A stretch of 64,000 nt of DNA from SG8-4 sp964598225. Its GTDB lineage: Bacteria; Planctomycetota; Phycisphaerae; Sedimentisphaerales; Anaerobacaceae. The notes beneath the pieces were generated by a model. That model ran no database searches and had not been told where the DNA came from. It saw nothing but the letters and a program-made list of their open reading frames with translations. Every line of letters begins with the position of its first letter. The stretch's first letter is position 1. Positions 53,541 through 61,761 of this stretch are shown here, in pieces. The stretch covers positions 124,001-188,000 of the forward strand of contig CAZRBG010000002.1 in NCBI GenBank assembly GCA_964598225.1. Direction: 5' to 3'. A program made the position numbers and the translations under genes.

Positions 53541-53904
53541 AGCCGGCACTCGTCGAGTTGAAGCCGGCAATATTTAAAAAGAAAACACCGCGTAGCGCTC
53601 TGCTACCCGATGTTTTCCGGAGGGGAGAAAAAACCTTATTATTCAATTTAATGCCATTATCGACATCGCAGCCCGGGCACTTTAACAGAAAGCCCGAATG
53701 CCGTCTCGCGAGAGCCAATACGCCTTTTTTACTGTAGCAGAATTAGAAAATTACCCGAACGAACAGTTTTATCGGTCTATGCAGGCACTTTTGCGCTTTG
53801 CCGCTTGTCAAACTGAGCAAGAAAAGGGTAAACTACCGCCAGCCGCGTAGTAGCTCGGCAATTGTGCGAGTATGGCCTTTTCTCAGCGCCAGAGGTGAGC
53901 CGAC
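53541..53904. other. Intergenic region upstream of the ECF-dockerin-cohesin operon
   Basis: About 360 bases. Apart from the possible promoter at 53805-53834 I see only a small GTAGC-GCTCT-GCTAC hairpin near 53594 and no gene. Confidence 0.4.
53805..53834 (+). promoter_or_regulatory. Possible promoter of the ECF-dockerin-cohesin operon
   Basis: TTGTCA (53805-53810), 18 bases, TAAACT (53829-53834), about 65 bases before the first start. Weak -10. Autoregulation by the sigma factor would need a different promoter. Confidence 0.3.
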
Positions 53905-54438
53905 TTGAAATCCGACCGCGAACTGATTGAATTGGCAAACCAGGGCGATTCGGAGGCATTCGAGACCCTTTACTACCGTTATAGAAACTGGGTCTATCGC
54001 CTGGCCTGGCGTTTTACCGGCAACCGGGCCGATGCACTGGACGTTCTCCAGGAGACTTTCGCCTACCTTCTCGGCAAGTTCCCCGGCTTCGAGCTTACCG
54101 CAGCAATGACGACTTTTCTGTATCCGGTTGTCAGGAATACTTCCATTAGGGTTCGGCGAAAAAATCGCCGGTTCACGTCCGATGACGAGAGCCTGAACGA
54201 ATTGGCTGCCCCGGCCTCACAGGAAACCGAACACTCTCGCAGCGAACTGGCCGCCGTTCTAAAAGCGCTGCCGGAATCCCAGCGGGAGGCTCTGCTGATG
54301 CGATTCATCGACGGCATGAGCCTCCAGGAGATCGCCGACGCCCTCGATATTCCCCTCGGAACCGTCAAGTCCAGGCTGCACCACGCGTTACAGACTCTGC
54401 GCAATGACCGGCGCACGCGCGATTACTTCCTTAGGTGA
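53905..54438 (+). CDS. ECF sigma factor (RpoE-like)
   Basis: 177 residues, TTG start with AGAGGTGA seven bases upstream. Region 2: ELIELANQGDSEAFETLYYR and DALDVLQETFAYLL; region 4: LPESQREALLMRFIDGMSLQ followed by EIADALDIPLGTVKSRLHHA. A typical short ECF factor, different from the kinase-associated one at 50608. It leads an operon whose second gene encodes a membrane protein in the position of an anti-sigma factor, after a 315-base gap filled with repeats. Confidence 0.92.
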   Translation: MKSDRELIELANQGDSEAFETLYYRYRNWVYRLAWRFTGNRADALDVLQETFAYLLGKFPGFELTAAMTTFLYPVVRNTSIRVRRKNRRFTSDDESLNELAAPASQETEHSRSELAAVLKALPESQREALLMRFIDGMSLQEIADALDIPLGTVKSRLHHALQTLRNDRRTRDYFLR

Positions 54439-54524
54439 GCAGACGTTCGTGTAGCGGGCGCGAGCGCCCGCGCGTCTCGCCGACATCCGGTCCGCGTTCA
54501 TTCAGGTAAGACGCGGCCGAAATC

Positions 54525-54642
54525 GTGGCGAGGCCGTCCCGGCCTCGTTGGGGAGCGCAAGTGCAAGCCTATACCGAGGCTCGGTCGAGGGAATATTTTC
54601 GCAACTGTACAAGGGCGGGACGCCCGCGACACAAACGCCTTA
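54525..54642. repeat. GC-rich two-ended repeat element, copy 2
   Basis: Left block GTGGCGAGGCCGTCCCGGCC (54525-54544) and right block AAGGGCGGGACGCCCGCGAC (54611-54630) with ACAAACGCCTTAT following, the same ends and orientation as 4049-4147 but with a different centre. A simple GCGGGCG-cgag-CGCCCGC hairpin lies just upstream at 54454-54471. Together they fill most of the gap between the sigma factor and the membrane regulator. Confidence 0.7.
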
Positions 54643-54753
54643 TCCGCCGCGGCGGATCACTACGAACTGGTTTTTCTCACAATCGTCACAGTTTTTCAAA
54701 AAAATGTGAACTTTTTGATGCACTTGCTTGCTTAACGTTATGGAGCAACAATT

Positions 54754-55260
54754 ATGACTGAAAAAATGAAACATTTCGATCAAGAGCCGGGCTTAGAAGT
54801 TTCTTCTAAGCTGACGGACGACCTCCAGGCCCTTTTAAAGCCACAGCATTCCGTGCCGCCGGAGATTGACAGGGCGATTCTGGACCGGGCGAATCGGCAC
54901 TTCGCCGAGCGGCAATTTGTTAAAGCCCGCCGATTCCGCTGGGTTGCCCTATGGAAAGTCGCCGCAGCTGCCGCCGTTGTCATATTCGCGTTCAGCCTGG
55001 ATCTTCCCAACATGCCCGAGCGGACCGTTCGTTATTCCGCCATTGATAGAGCGGGAGCGGCTGATTTCGATCAAAACGGCAGGGTGGATATTCTCGACGC
55101 CTTCAAGCTGGCCAAGCAGATTGAGCTGGCCGATGGCGCCGAGGCGAATCTCGACATTAACGGCGACGGCATGGTCAATCGAGACGACGTCGATATGGTT
55201 GCCCTTGCCGCCGTGAGTCTGGCCTCGTCCAAGCGGGAACCTGGAAAGGGAGTCTTATAA
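54754..55260 (+). CDS. Membrane protein with dockerin repeats, anti-sigma-like position
   Basis: 168 residues. A cytoplasmic part of about 60 residues (SVPPEIDRAILDRANRHFAE), one membrane helix (WKVAAAAAVVIFAFSLDL) and an outside part with two type-I-dockerin calcium loops: DFDQNGRVDILDAFKLAKQI and DINGDGMVNRDDVDMVALAA. The gene order sigma factor then small single-pass protein is that of sigma/anti-sigma pairs, but the cytoplasmic part shows no zinc-binding ZAS motif, so the anti-sigma role is inferred. Its stop overlaps the next start by one base. Confidence 0.75.
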   Translation: MTEKMKHFDQEPGLEVSSKLTDDLQALLKPQHSVPPEIDRAILDRANRHFAERQFVKARRFRWVALWKVAAAAAVVIFAFSLDLPNMPERTVRYSAIDRAGAADFDQNGRVDILDAFKLAKQIELADGAEANLDINGDGMVNRDDVDMVALAAVSLASSKREPGKGVL

Positions 55261-55721
55261 TGAATAAGCTAACGGCTATAATTCTAACCAGCGTGTGCGT
55301 GATCGTACCGGTGTTGGCACAGCAGTCCAGCCGCGACGATCTGTCGCCGGAGCCTGGCGTACGTTTCGCTCCGCTTCATATCTATCTCGATTCCGGCGAC
55401 CAGAGTCTCGCGGCCTACCAGTTCGAGCTTAAGGCTACTACAGGACAGATCGAAATCGTCGGTGTCGAGGGCGGCGAGCACAAAGCCTTCTCCGAGGCTC
55501 CCTACTACGACCCGGCCGCGCTGGCTAAGGACCGGATCATAATCGCCGCCTTCGATACAGGCAAGGACCTGCCTACGGGCCGAACACGAATCGCAACGGT
55601 ACATTTGCTAATCCAAGGCGACGTCGAGCCGAAGTACGAGCTGGACCTGACCGTCGCCGGTGATGCCGACGGAGATAAAATCGCCGCCGAGATTACATTC
55701 GAAAAAGGAGAAGAAAAGTGA
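55260..55721 (+). CDS. Secreted cohesin-like domain protein
   Basis: 153 residues: signal peptide TAIILTSVCVIVPVLA, then one beta domain with LHIYLDSGDQSLAAYQFELK, IEIVGVEGGEHKAF, PYYDPAAL, RIIIAAFDTG and TRIATVHLLIQG. The order (stable protein that avoids decay, YQFEL, then RxIIAAF) resembles cohesin modules that bind dockerins. Coupled on both sides: it starts in the stop of the dockerin-bearing protein and its end overlaps the VIT/vWA gene by four bases. Cohesin identity is by pattern only. Confidence 0.6.
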   Translation: MNKLTAIILTSVCVIVPVLAQQSSRDDLSPEPGVRFAPLHIYLDSGDQSLAAYQFELKATTGQIEIVGVEGGEHKAFSEAPYYDPAALAKDRIIIAAFDTGKDLPTGRTRIATVHLLIQGDVEPKYELDLTVAGDADGDKIAAEITFEKGEEK

Positions 55722-58288
55722 AAAAGACAGCACTCATTACATCAATTCTTCTTGGCCTGACAACAATCGTATCGATTGGTTATTTCGTGGCAGGTTGTTC
55801 CTCAGTGGAGGATATGGTCGCGAGCAAGCGACAAGAGCCGGCCACAATAAATGAGCTATCCCAAGAAGGCGCAAAGCCTGTCACCGGACCGGCGGTGGCG
55901 GAAGCTCCGGCCGAATCACCCTCAATGCGAGAAGAAGAGCGCATAGAGAGTGTTGACCAAAGTCCATCCTCTTACGAGAGGAAGCATCCTAAAAACTGGC
56001 GGGACATCCCCAAAGACGCCAATGCAGATATCTACATTGTCGGAGGTGCGAGTCGCGTATCGAAGTACACTTGGAGCACTGTGCGTCCCGAAGGCTTTTC
56101 TGATGACAAGAGTATCAATGGCCAAGGCATGATGGATGGCCTGGGCGGCTACGGCGGCGGAGTCCTCGGTGGATATGCTGGTGGTTGCGGCGGCTTTGGT
56201 GGTGGTGGCCTGGGCGGCTATGGTGGCCCGGTTCGTGGAAATAAACCAACAGGGCCGGAAGCCGGACGACGAGTGCCGCCCCTCGGCAATGCGCCCATTG
56301 CGGGTGGACTGTATAGGTCACAGCGGGGATCAAGCAGAAGCGTATCGGTTCGGACTATACCTGTTGAATTGATAAATGTTTCGGCTGATGAGATTTGGAT
56401 TATCGCAAAGCCGGAAGTTCCGACGGCTCCGGTTCCGCCGGATGATGAAGGGCCCGGCTGCGGGGCTATGCTGGCTAAGCTGCCGAAGGAAGACAAGGAG
56501 ATTCCGCTGCCGCTTAAACATACGGATGTTAAGGGGCAGGTCAGCGGGTATATCGCGACCGTCAACGTTACGCAGCAATTTCATAATCCTTACGATGAGA
56601 AGATCGAGGCGGCGTATGTATTTCCGCTGCCTCAGAACGCTGCGATTAATGAGTTTATCATGACCATCGGTGAGCGGAAGATTCGCGGCATCATTCGCGA
56701 GCGGAAGGAGGCCGAGCGGATTTATCAGCAGGCGAGACGTCAGGGCCACGTTGCCTCGCTTCTGACCCAGGAGCGGCCCAATATCTTCACGCAGAAGGTA
56801 GCCAACATCGAGCCGAGCAAGCAGATCGATGTTAATATCAAGTATTTCAACACACTGGCCTATGTGGACGGCTGGTACGAGTTTGTCTTCCCTATGGTCG
56901 TCGGGCCGCGATTCAACCCGTGCGGCTCGACCGACGGCGTCGGCGCGGTTGCGCGCGGCAGGGCAGGCATCTCCGGTCAGAAAACGGAAGTCCAGTACCT
57001 GAAGCGCGGCGAGCGCAGCGGCCACGATATCTCGCTGGCGGTCGATATTGACGCCGGGGTAAAGATCGAGAAGCTCGTGTGCAAGAGCCACGTGATAACC
57101 AACGGCACAGCGTCAAGCCATAAGCGAACAGTCAAACTCAGCAGCCTCGACAGCATCCCGAACAAGGATTTTGTCCTGCGTTACAAGGTCGCAGGCAGAA
57201 AAGTAAAGTCGGCCCTTGTAACCCACCGCGACAAGCGGGGCGGATTCTTCACGCTGATGCTTTATCCGCCGGAGAACCTGTCGTACGTCAAGCGCGCCCC
57301 GATGGAGATGATTTTCGTGCTCGACTGCTCCGGCAGCATGAGCGGCAAGCCCATCGCCAAGGCCAGGCAGGCCGTCACCCGCGCTTTGAAGAAGCTCCAG
57401 CCCGGCGATACTTTCCAGGTGATTCGCTTCTCGAACAACGCTTCCCAACTCGGCCCCGATCCCCTGCCCGCGACGCCTGCAAATATCCGCAAGGGCCTCG
57501 AATACGTCGACTCCCTTCACGGCAGCGGCGGCACGATGATGATCGAGGGTATAAAGGCAGCGCTTGGCTTCGAGCACGATCCGCGGAGGTTCCGCCTGGT
57601 CTCTTTCATGACCGACGGCTATATCGGCAACGAAGCCGAGATTCTGGCCGAGGTTCACAACAGCCTCGGCGCCAGCCGGATCTTCAGCTTCGGCGTAGGC
57701 ACCTCGGTAAACCGCTACCTGCTCGACCGGATGGCCAAGCTCGGCAAGGGCGCGGTCGCATACATCGGCCTGGACGACAGCACTGCGGAGGTTGTCGATA
57801 AGTTCTACGACCGCATCAGCCACCCGGCCCTGACAGACGTGGAGATCGACTGGGGCGGCATGGAAGTCGCCGATGTCCAGCCGAGCCGCATCCCGGACCT
57901 TTTCGTCGGCCGGCCCATAATCGTCACCGGTAGATTCCAGGGCGATGGAAGCACAACCATGCGCGTCAACGGCAAGGTGGGAGACCTCACACAGGAGATG
58001 GAAATACCGGTTGATCTTGGCAATGCCGCCGATACGCATCCGGGAATTGCATGCGTCTGGGCACGCAAGAAGATCGAGACCCTGGGCAATCAAGCCGTCT
58101 ATGCCAACAATCCCGACCTGCCCGGCGAGATCAGGCAGGTAGCGCTCGAATACGGCCTGATGTCGTCATACACGGCGTTCATAGCAGTAGATTCCTCCCG
58201 CAAAACCGAAGGCGACCACGGCATCACCGTCTCAGTCCCCGTCCCCGTCCCCGACGGCGTACGCTACGACACTACCGTCCAGAACTGA
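55718..58288 (+). CDS. VIT and von Willebrand factor A domain lipoprotein
   Basis: 856 residues, GTG start with AAAAGGAGAA upstream. Lipobox YFVAGC (Cys27); a low-complexity Gly/Tyr-rich segment at about 141-170 (GLGGYGGGVLGGYAGGCGGF); VIT domain at about 260-390 (VNVTQQFHNPYDEKIEAAYV, ERKEAERIYQQARRQGHVAS); vWA domain from about 530 with MIDAS DCSGSMSG and later FMTDGYIGNE. It resembles inter-alpha-trypsin-inhibitor heavy chains, and vWA domains bind proteins through a metal. Last gene of the operon. Confidence 0.9.
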   Translation: MKKTALITSILLGLTTIVSIGYFVAGCSSVEDMVASKRQEPATINELSQEGAKPVTGPAVAEAPAESPSMREEERIESVDQSPSSYERKHPKNWRDIPKDANADIYIVGGASRVSKYTWSTVRPEGFSDDKSINGQGMMDGLGGYGGGVLGGYAGGCGGFGGGGLGGYGGPVRGNKPTGPEAGRRVPPLGNAPIAGGLYRSQRGSSRSVSVRTIPVELINVSADEIWIIAKPEVPTAPVPPDDEGPGCGAMLAKLPKEDKEIPLPLKHTDVKGQVSGYIATVNVTQQFHNPYDEKIEAAYVFPLPQNAAINEFIMTIGERKIRGIIRERKEAERIYQQARRQGHVASLLTQERPNIFTQKVANIEPSKQIDVNIKYFNTLAYVDGWYEFVFPMVVGPRFNPCGSTDGVGAVARGRAGISGQKTEVQYLKRGERSGHDISLAVDIDAGVKIEKLVCKSHVITNGTASSHKRTVKLSSLDSIPNKDFVLRYKVAGRKVKSALVTHRDKRGGFFTLMLYPPENLSYVKRAPMEMIFVLDCSGSMSGKPIAKARQAVTRALKKLQPGDTFQVIRFSNNASQLGPDPLPATPANIRKGLEYVDSLHGSGGTMMIEGIKAALGFEHDPRRFRLVSFMTDGYIGNEAEILAEVHNSLGASRIFSFGVGTSVNRYLLDRMAKLGKGAVAYIGLDDSTAEVVDKFYDRISHPALTDVEIDWGGMEVADVQPSRIPDLFVGRPIIVTGRFQGDGSTTMRVNGKVGDLTQEMEIPVDLGNAADTHPGIACVWARKKIETLGNQAVYANNPDLPGEIRQVALEYGLMSSYTAFIAVDSSRKTEGDHGITVSVPVPVPDGVRYDTTVQN

Positions 58289-58491
58289 ACGGCTGCTCGA
58301 CAATGTGCTGATGAGCAGTCTTGAGGCTGACGGCGCCCGTTTCGTCGGAATTGCTCGATGGATTCTCCGAGGAAGCGTTTGAAGAATTCTATGGCTTGCG
58401 GGTCCTGGGCGTTGCCGCCGAGGGGGTGGGCGCCCCATGCTCGGCCGGCGAGAGCAAGCAGAAAATCCCGGCGATTCACCGCATTGGCCAT
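58264..58491 (-). CDS. Short Tat-signal ORF (75 aa), probably a gene remnant
   Basis: AAGGAG eight bases before the ATG at 58491. The N-terminus VNRRDFLLALAGRAWGAHPL is a twin-arginine-like signal; the following QAIEFFKRFLGESIEQFRR gives no family and the product ends soon after. The last 25 bases overlap the 3' end of the VIT/vWA gene on the other strand. It is probably the 5' part of a larger exported protein that was cut off. Confidence 0.4.
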   Translation of the reverse strand: MANAVNRRDFLLALAGRAWGAHPLGGNAQDPQAIEFFKRFLGESIEQFRRNGRRQPQDCSSAHCRAAVQFWTVVS

Positions 58492-58664
58492 AGCGACATC
58501 TCCTTGTCATATACATCGATCTATAGATGGCCCGGTTAGAAATATAGTAGCCGCAAAGACACCAAGACACAAAGTCTTAATATGTATTGTTTCTTTGTGC
58601 CTTGTGCCCGGGGCATTCCTTAGGGAGTGCCGCATTGGCTTATGGTTCTTGGCAAATAAAAAGA

Positions 58665-58704
58665 GCAGGCCGAGAGGAGGAGTAGGTAGTTTAGCTCGGC
58701 CTGC
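58665..58704 (-). terminator. Terminator hairpin
   Basis: GCAGGCCGAG (58665-58674) and CTCGGCCTGC (58695-58704), a perfect 10-bp stem. On the minus strand it is followed by TCTTTTTATTT. The loop is purine-rich on the plus strand (AGGAGGAGTAGG). Confidence 0.75.
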
Positions 58705-58859
58705 GTCGGATCCTTCCGTTAATCATACATACGTTTGCCGGCTGCCGGAGGTTCATAAAAATAGTGTGGGCGGCATTACTTCGGCTCCGTTACCATCTCA
58801 CCTTCGCCGGACCAGCCAAATTGGGACCGCGGCCAACTGAAAAGGTAATTGACAGTAAA

Positions 58860-58893
58860 ATCGGGGTGTGAGGATTAACCTCACAGCCCCGAT
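58860..58893. terminator. Terminator hairpin at the end of the PEP-CTERM gene
   Basis: ATCGGGGTGTGAGG and CCTCACAGCCCCGAT pair with one bulged base around ATTAA. It ends the gene at 58924 on the minus strand; T-rich tracts lie on both sides. Confidence 0.7.
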
Positions 58894-58923
58894 ATCTTTT
58901 CTTTGTTGCGACCGTTGTATGCT

Positions 58924-59517
58924 TTACAGCGTTTTGCGTCTTCTGAGCCAGCCGACACAACCTGCGCCGAGGCTGCCTAACAAGATGGCGCCGGGGGCCG
59001 GGATAGTGTTGGTTGCAAGGTTATCCATTGCGAACCGCCCGGCGTAATATTGATTAAAGTCAACCACCGCCCGGCCGATCGGCGTTCCGTGGTAGCTGAA
59101 TTTACCTTCTGACCAATAAACCAGGGGATTGGTATCGTTGTTCAGCGTGCCGATCGGTGTCAGCGATTGGTCGAAAAGTTCGACGGTGTACGCTTCGGAT
59201 ACCGGACTTCTGGTGTTAAAGGCTATGCCAAACTTGAGCGTGTCTGTCGGTGCGGTAAAATCAAGCGTTAAAATCCCACTCGCATCGCCTTCCAGGGTCC
59301 TGTCCTGAACGTACATGAGCGTGCCGGGGCCCGCTGCATTATAGTAAGCGTCGGATGACGGGCTGCCCGATACGCTAAAGCCAAAAGTTATCCCCTTATA
59401 GCTCAAGCCATCGACTGATTGATGGGGCAACTCATCGAAAGTCAGAACCACGCCCGCATCGGCGGTTCCGGCTGAAACGAAGATTGCCAAAAAAGATATT
59501 GTCAGTAGCTTTCTCAT
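58924..59517 (-). CDS. PEP-CTERM sorted secreted protein
   Basis: 197 residues, GGGGGAAG before the ATG. Signal peptide, then a beta-rich extracellular domain (VVLTFDELPHQSVDGLSYKG, TLDFTAPTDTLKFGIAF). The C-terminus is a PEP-CTERM tripartite signal: PAPGAILLGSLGAG, a hydrophobic helix and RRRKTL. Proteins of this kind are processed by an exosortase, which is not in the window, and end up at the cell surface or in exopolymer. Confidence 0.88.
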   Translation of the reverse strand: MRKLLTISFLAIFVSAGTADAGVVLTFDELPHQSVDGLSYKGITFGFSVSGSPSSDAYYNAAGPGTLMYVQDRTLEGDASGILTLDFTAPTDTLKFGIAFNTRSPVSEAYTVELFDQSLTPIGTLNNDTNPLVYWSEGKFSYHGTPIGRAVVDFNQYYAGRFAMDNLATNTIPAPGAILLGSLGAGCVGWLRRRKTL

Positions 59518-59826
59518 TTTCTTCCCCCTCGCTGAAAGATGTTCCAAACCCCATTAAGCAATGGCCCCAGGCTTCCCACTCGACCCAGAATACTTATTTT
59601 ACCAAATGTTCGGTCCTTTTGTCAAGCGAAAAGTTTGCACCCGGCAGTAATTTAGCTCAACGAAAACAGTTGTTTCTCTGCGACAGATATGAGATACTCT
59701 CGCTTATGTAAGCAGCAGGCCCATAAACGGGGGTTGCGTTTTGGTGCAGCGAAGTGCGGGCACGCCGAAAGACAACCACCCGGGTATTTTGAAATAACCG
59801 ACGCTAACCACAATGTGGAGGCGAAT

Positions 59827-60516
59827 ATGGCTCTAAAAAAGCGGACGGAGGCAGAGAATGAGGGCAAAACCCTGATTCTTATTGTCGATGACCATCCTAT
59901 CGTGAGACAGGGATTAGCCGAACTCATAAACCAGGAGAGCGACCTTATGGTATGCGGACAGGCTGAAGACTCTTATGAGGCGATAAAGGCGATCAGAGAA
60001 TCCGAACCCGACATGGCTATCATCGACATCACCCTAAAAGAGACGAGCGGCCTTGAGTTAATAAAGGACATTCATTCTCAATATCCCGATTTGCCCGTTC
60101 TGGCCCTTTCGATGCACGATGAGAATCTGTACGCCGAGCGATCCCTGCGCGCGGGCGCTATGGGTTATATTATGAAACATGAAGCCACAGAGAGCGTAAT
60201 CGTAGCGATTCGAAGGATCCTCAACGGCGAGATATACGTCAGCGACAGAATGGCAGGTAGAATGGTGCGTAAGCTCGTGACGGGTCAAACCGAGACAAGC
60301 TCCTCACAGGTAGACAGCCTGAGCGACAGGGAACTGGAGGTATTCAGCCTTATCGGCAAGGGATACGGGACCCGGCAGATATCCGAGCGTTTGCATTTAA
60401 GCGTCAAGACTATAGAGACATACAGGGCCCACATCAAAGACAAGCTGAACCTGGCGGATGCCGCAGAACTGCTTCGATACGCAATTCAGTGGGTCAACAG
60501 CAGCAGCGATCAGTAG
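59827..60516 (+). CDS. LuxR-type (NarL/FixJ) response regulator
   Basis: 229 residues. Receiver with acidic pair Asp21/Asp22 and phospho-acceptor Asp67 (DMAIIDITLKE), then a C-terminal LuxR helix-turn-helix (LSDRELEVFSLIGKGYGTRQ followed by ISERLHLSVKTIETYRAHI). The start with GTGGAGGCG upstream is chosen over a frame open 46 codons earlier that looks non-coding. No histidine kinase near, so an orphan regulator. Confidence 0.92.
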   Translation: MALKKRTEAENEGKTLILIVDDHPIVRQGLAELINQESDLMVCGQAEDSYEAIKAIRESEPDMAIIDITLKETSGLELIKDIHSQYPDLPVLALSMHDENLYAERSLRAGAMGYIMKHEATESVIVAIRRILNGEIYVSDRMAGRMVRKLVTGQTETSSSQVDSLSDRELEVFSLIGKGYGTRQISERLHLSVKTIETYRAHIKDKLNLADAAELLRYAIQWVNSSSDQ

Positions 60517-61245
60517 AGTCGCTTGTGTAAGGTTGAAGCTCTGTTGGCCGGCACGTCTCCGCTCAGCCGCTCATCGCCTGCTGTTGGCGATTCATTATTC
60601 ACTTCTGATAAGCTATTAGGGGGATTCCCCGATGCCCAACAGGGTAATTCTCCCTATACGAAAAACAGGTCTCAGACTGATTTACACAAAACCAGTTTAG
60701 GTTAATATGGAAGCTAATGGTTAGTAGTTCAGAGAAGGAAAGTTTGCAGTGGCAGAAAATGAAAAGCTTATAAAATTGGGCGGGGAGCACTAACCTCTTT
60801 CGAGTCGGGTTTGCCGGTCGCGGCCTTACGCAGACCGGCAAATCTGGCTGCATTCAAACGCAGGTATCTGAAAGTTGCGGTCCATCGGGTTCTTGCCTGC
60901 GTCAGTAACAGCAAAGCAGCAAAAGCCCTGCGCGGGGCGGCCTCGAATGTCGGTTGACGCTATCAGCGAAGCTTGGTTTGTCATTTTGCACACATCTGCA
61001 TTTTCCGCCTGCTCGGAGTGATCATAGCAACTCCGGCCGGCAAGGTCGCCGTCGATTTAGGGATACGGTACTGCATTATTCAAGACTCTGCCTGGCTTGT
61101 GAACGAACGTAACGAATTTTTTCAATTATAAAGGGGATTTTTCTCAACAAAATGTGTTTTGCATCAATATAAGAAGAATGACAGTGATACCGAAATGCGT
61201 TCAGCCGGTTGTGCCGGGGAAAGATAATATATAAGGAGAATTCCG
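60517..61245. other. 730-base intergenic region with one hairpin
   Basis: Contains a perfect 10-bp hairpin, TTTGCCGGTC (60810-60819) and GACCGGCAAA (60833-60842), without a T-run, so not a classic terminator. No gene or known RNA recognised. Confidence 0.4.
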
Positions 61246-61518
61246 ATGGCCGAAAAGAAGCAGAAAAAAACTTCAAAAGCGAAAAAGTCGACGATGTATA
61301 CCTGTTCGACCTGCGGCAAGGTTACGAAGACTCGTTCTCATCTCTGCTCGCCTGAAAAAGTCGAAAAGGCCTATGTGTGTAAGCACTGCGGCGTTTCCAC
61401 CAGCGATCCTCGTCATGTTTGCGCCCCAATGGTCGCCGAAATGAAATATGTCTGTGAGAGTTGCGGAAGGGTAACTCCTCTCAGAGGAGCCGTCTGCGAG
61501 CCAAAATTGATTGAGTAG
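61246..61518 (+). CDS. Small triple Cys-module (zinc-ribbon-like) protein
   Basis: 90 residues, AAGGAGAA upstream. A Lys-rich start, then three near-identical modules exactly 25 residues apart, each CxxC-x10-C: Cys 20/23/34, 45/48/59 and 70/73/84. The first two also have a His two residues before the last Cys (HLC, HVC); the third has AVC. Each would give a single zinc or metal site. No family recognised; nucleic-acid binding is possible given the basic tail at the start. Confidence 0.75.
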   Translation: MAEKKQKKTSKAKKSTMYTCSTCGKVTKTRSHLCSPEKVEKAYVCKHCGVSTSDPRHVCAPMVAEMKYVCESCGRVTPLRGAVCEPKLIE

Positions 61519-61698
61519 CTATTCGACTGTCTGTACCGGCGGGTCTGCTTAGGTCATATTTTGCCTGAGAGCCTTATATGGATGAATATGCGTTTTTTTT
61601 CCGATTTTATTCTTTATGACAGAACGACTAAGATGTTAAATGATATTGTGATCGGGAAGAGTAACAGCGCGGACGTCTGATCTGTTTGGTGTATTGCC

Positions 61699-61736
61699 TT
61701 GACAAAATGCCAAGATGGGTAAGTACTTGCCAGTAC
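61699..61736 (+). promoter_or_regulatory. Putative promoter and operator of the oxidoreductase genes
   Basis: TTGACA (61699-61704) and, 18 bases on, the perfect palindrome GTACT-tgcc-AGTAC (61723-61736) just where the -10 region would be, 26 bases before the start of the dehydrogenase. The position suggests a repressor site. Confidence 0.4.
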
Positions 61737-61761
61737 ACAACGTTTTTTAGGATTCATTCTA

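Larger units (their letters stand above)
58492..58923. other. Intergenic stretch with two terminators
   Basis: About 430 bases: a common CAAAGACACCAAGACACAAAG repeat near 58553 and the hairpins listed separately at 58665 and 58860. No gene seen. Confidence 0.5.
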
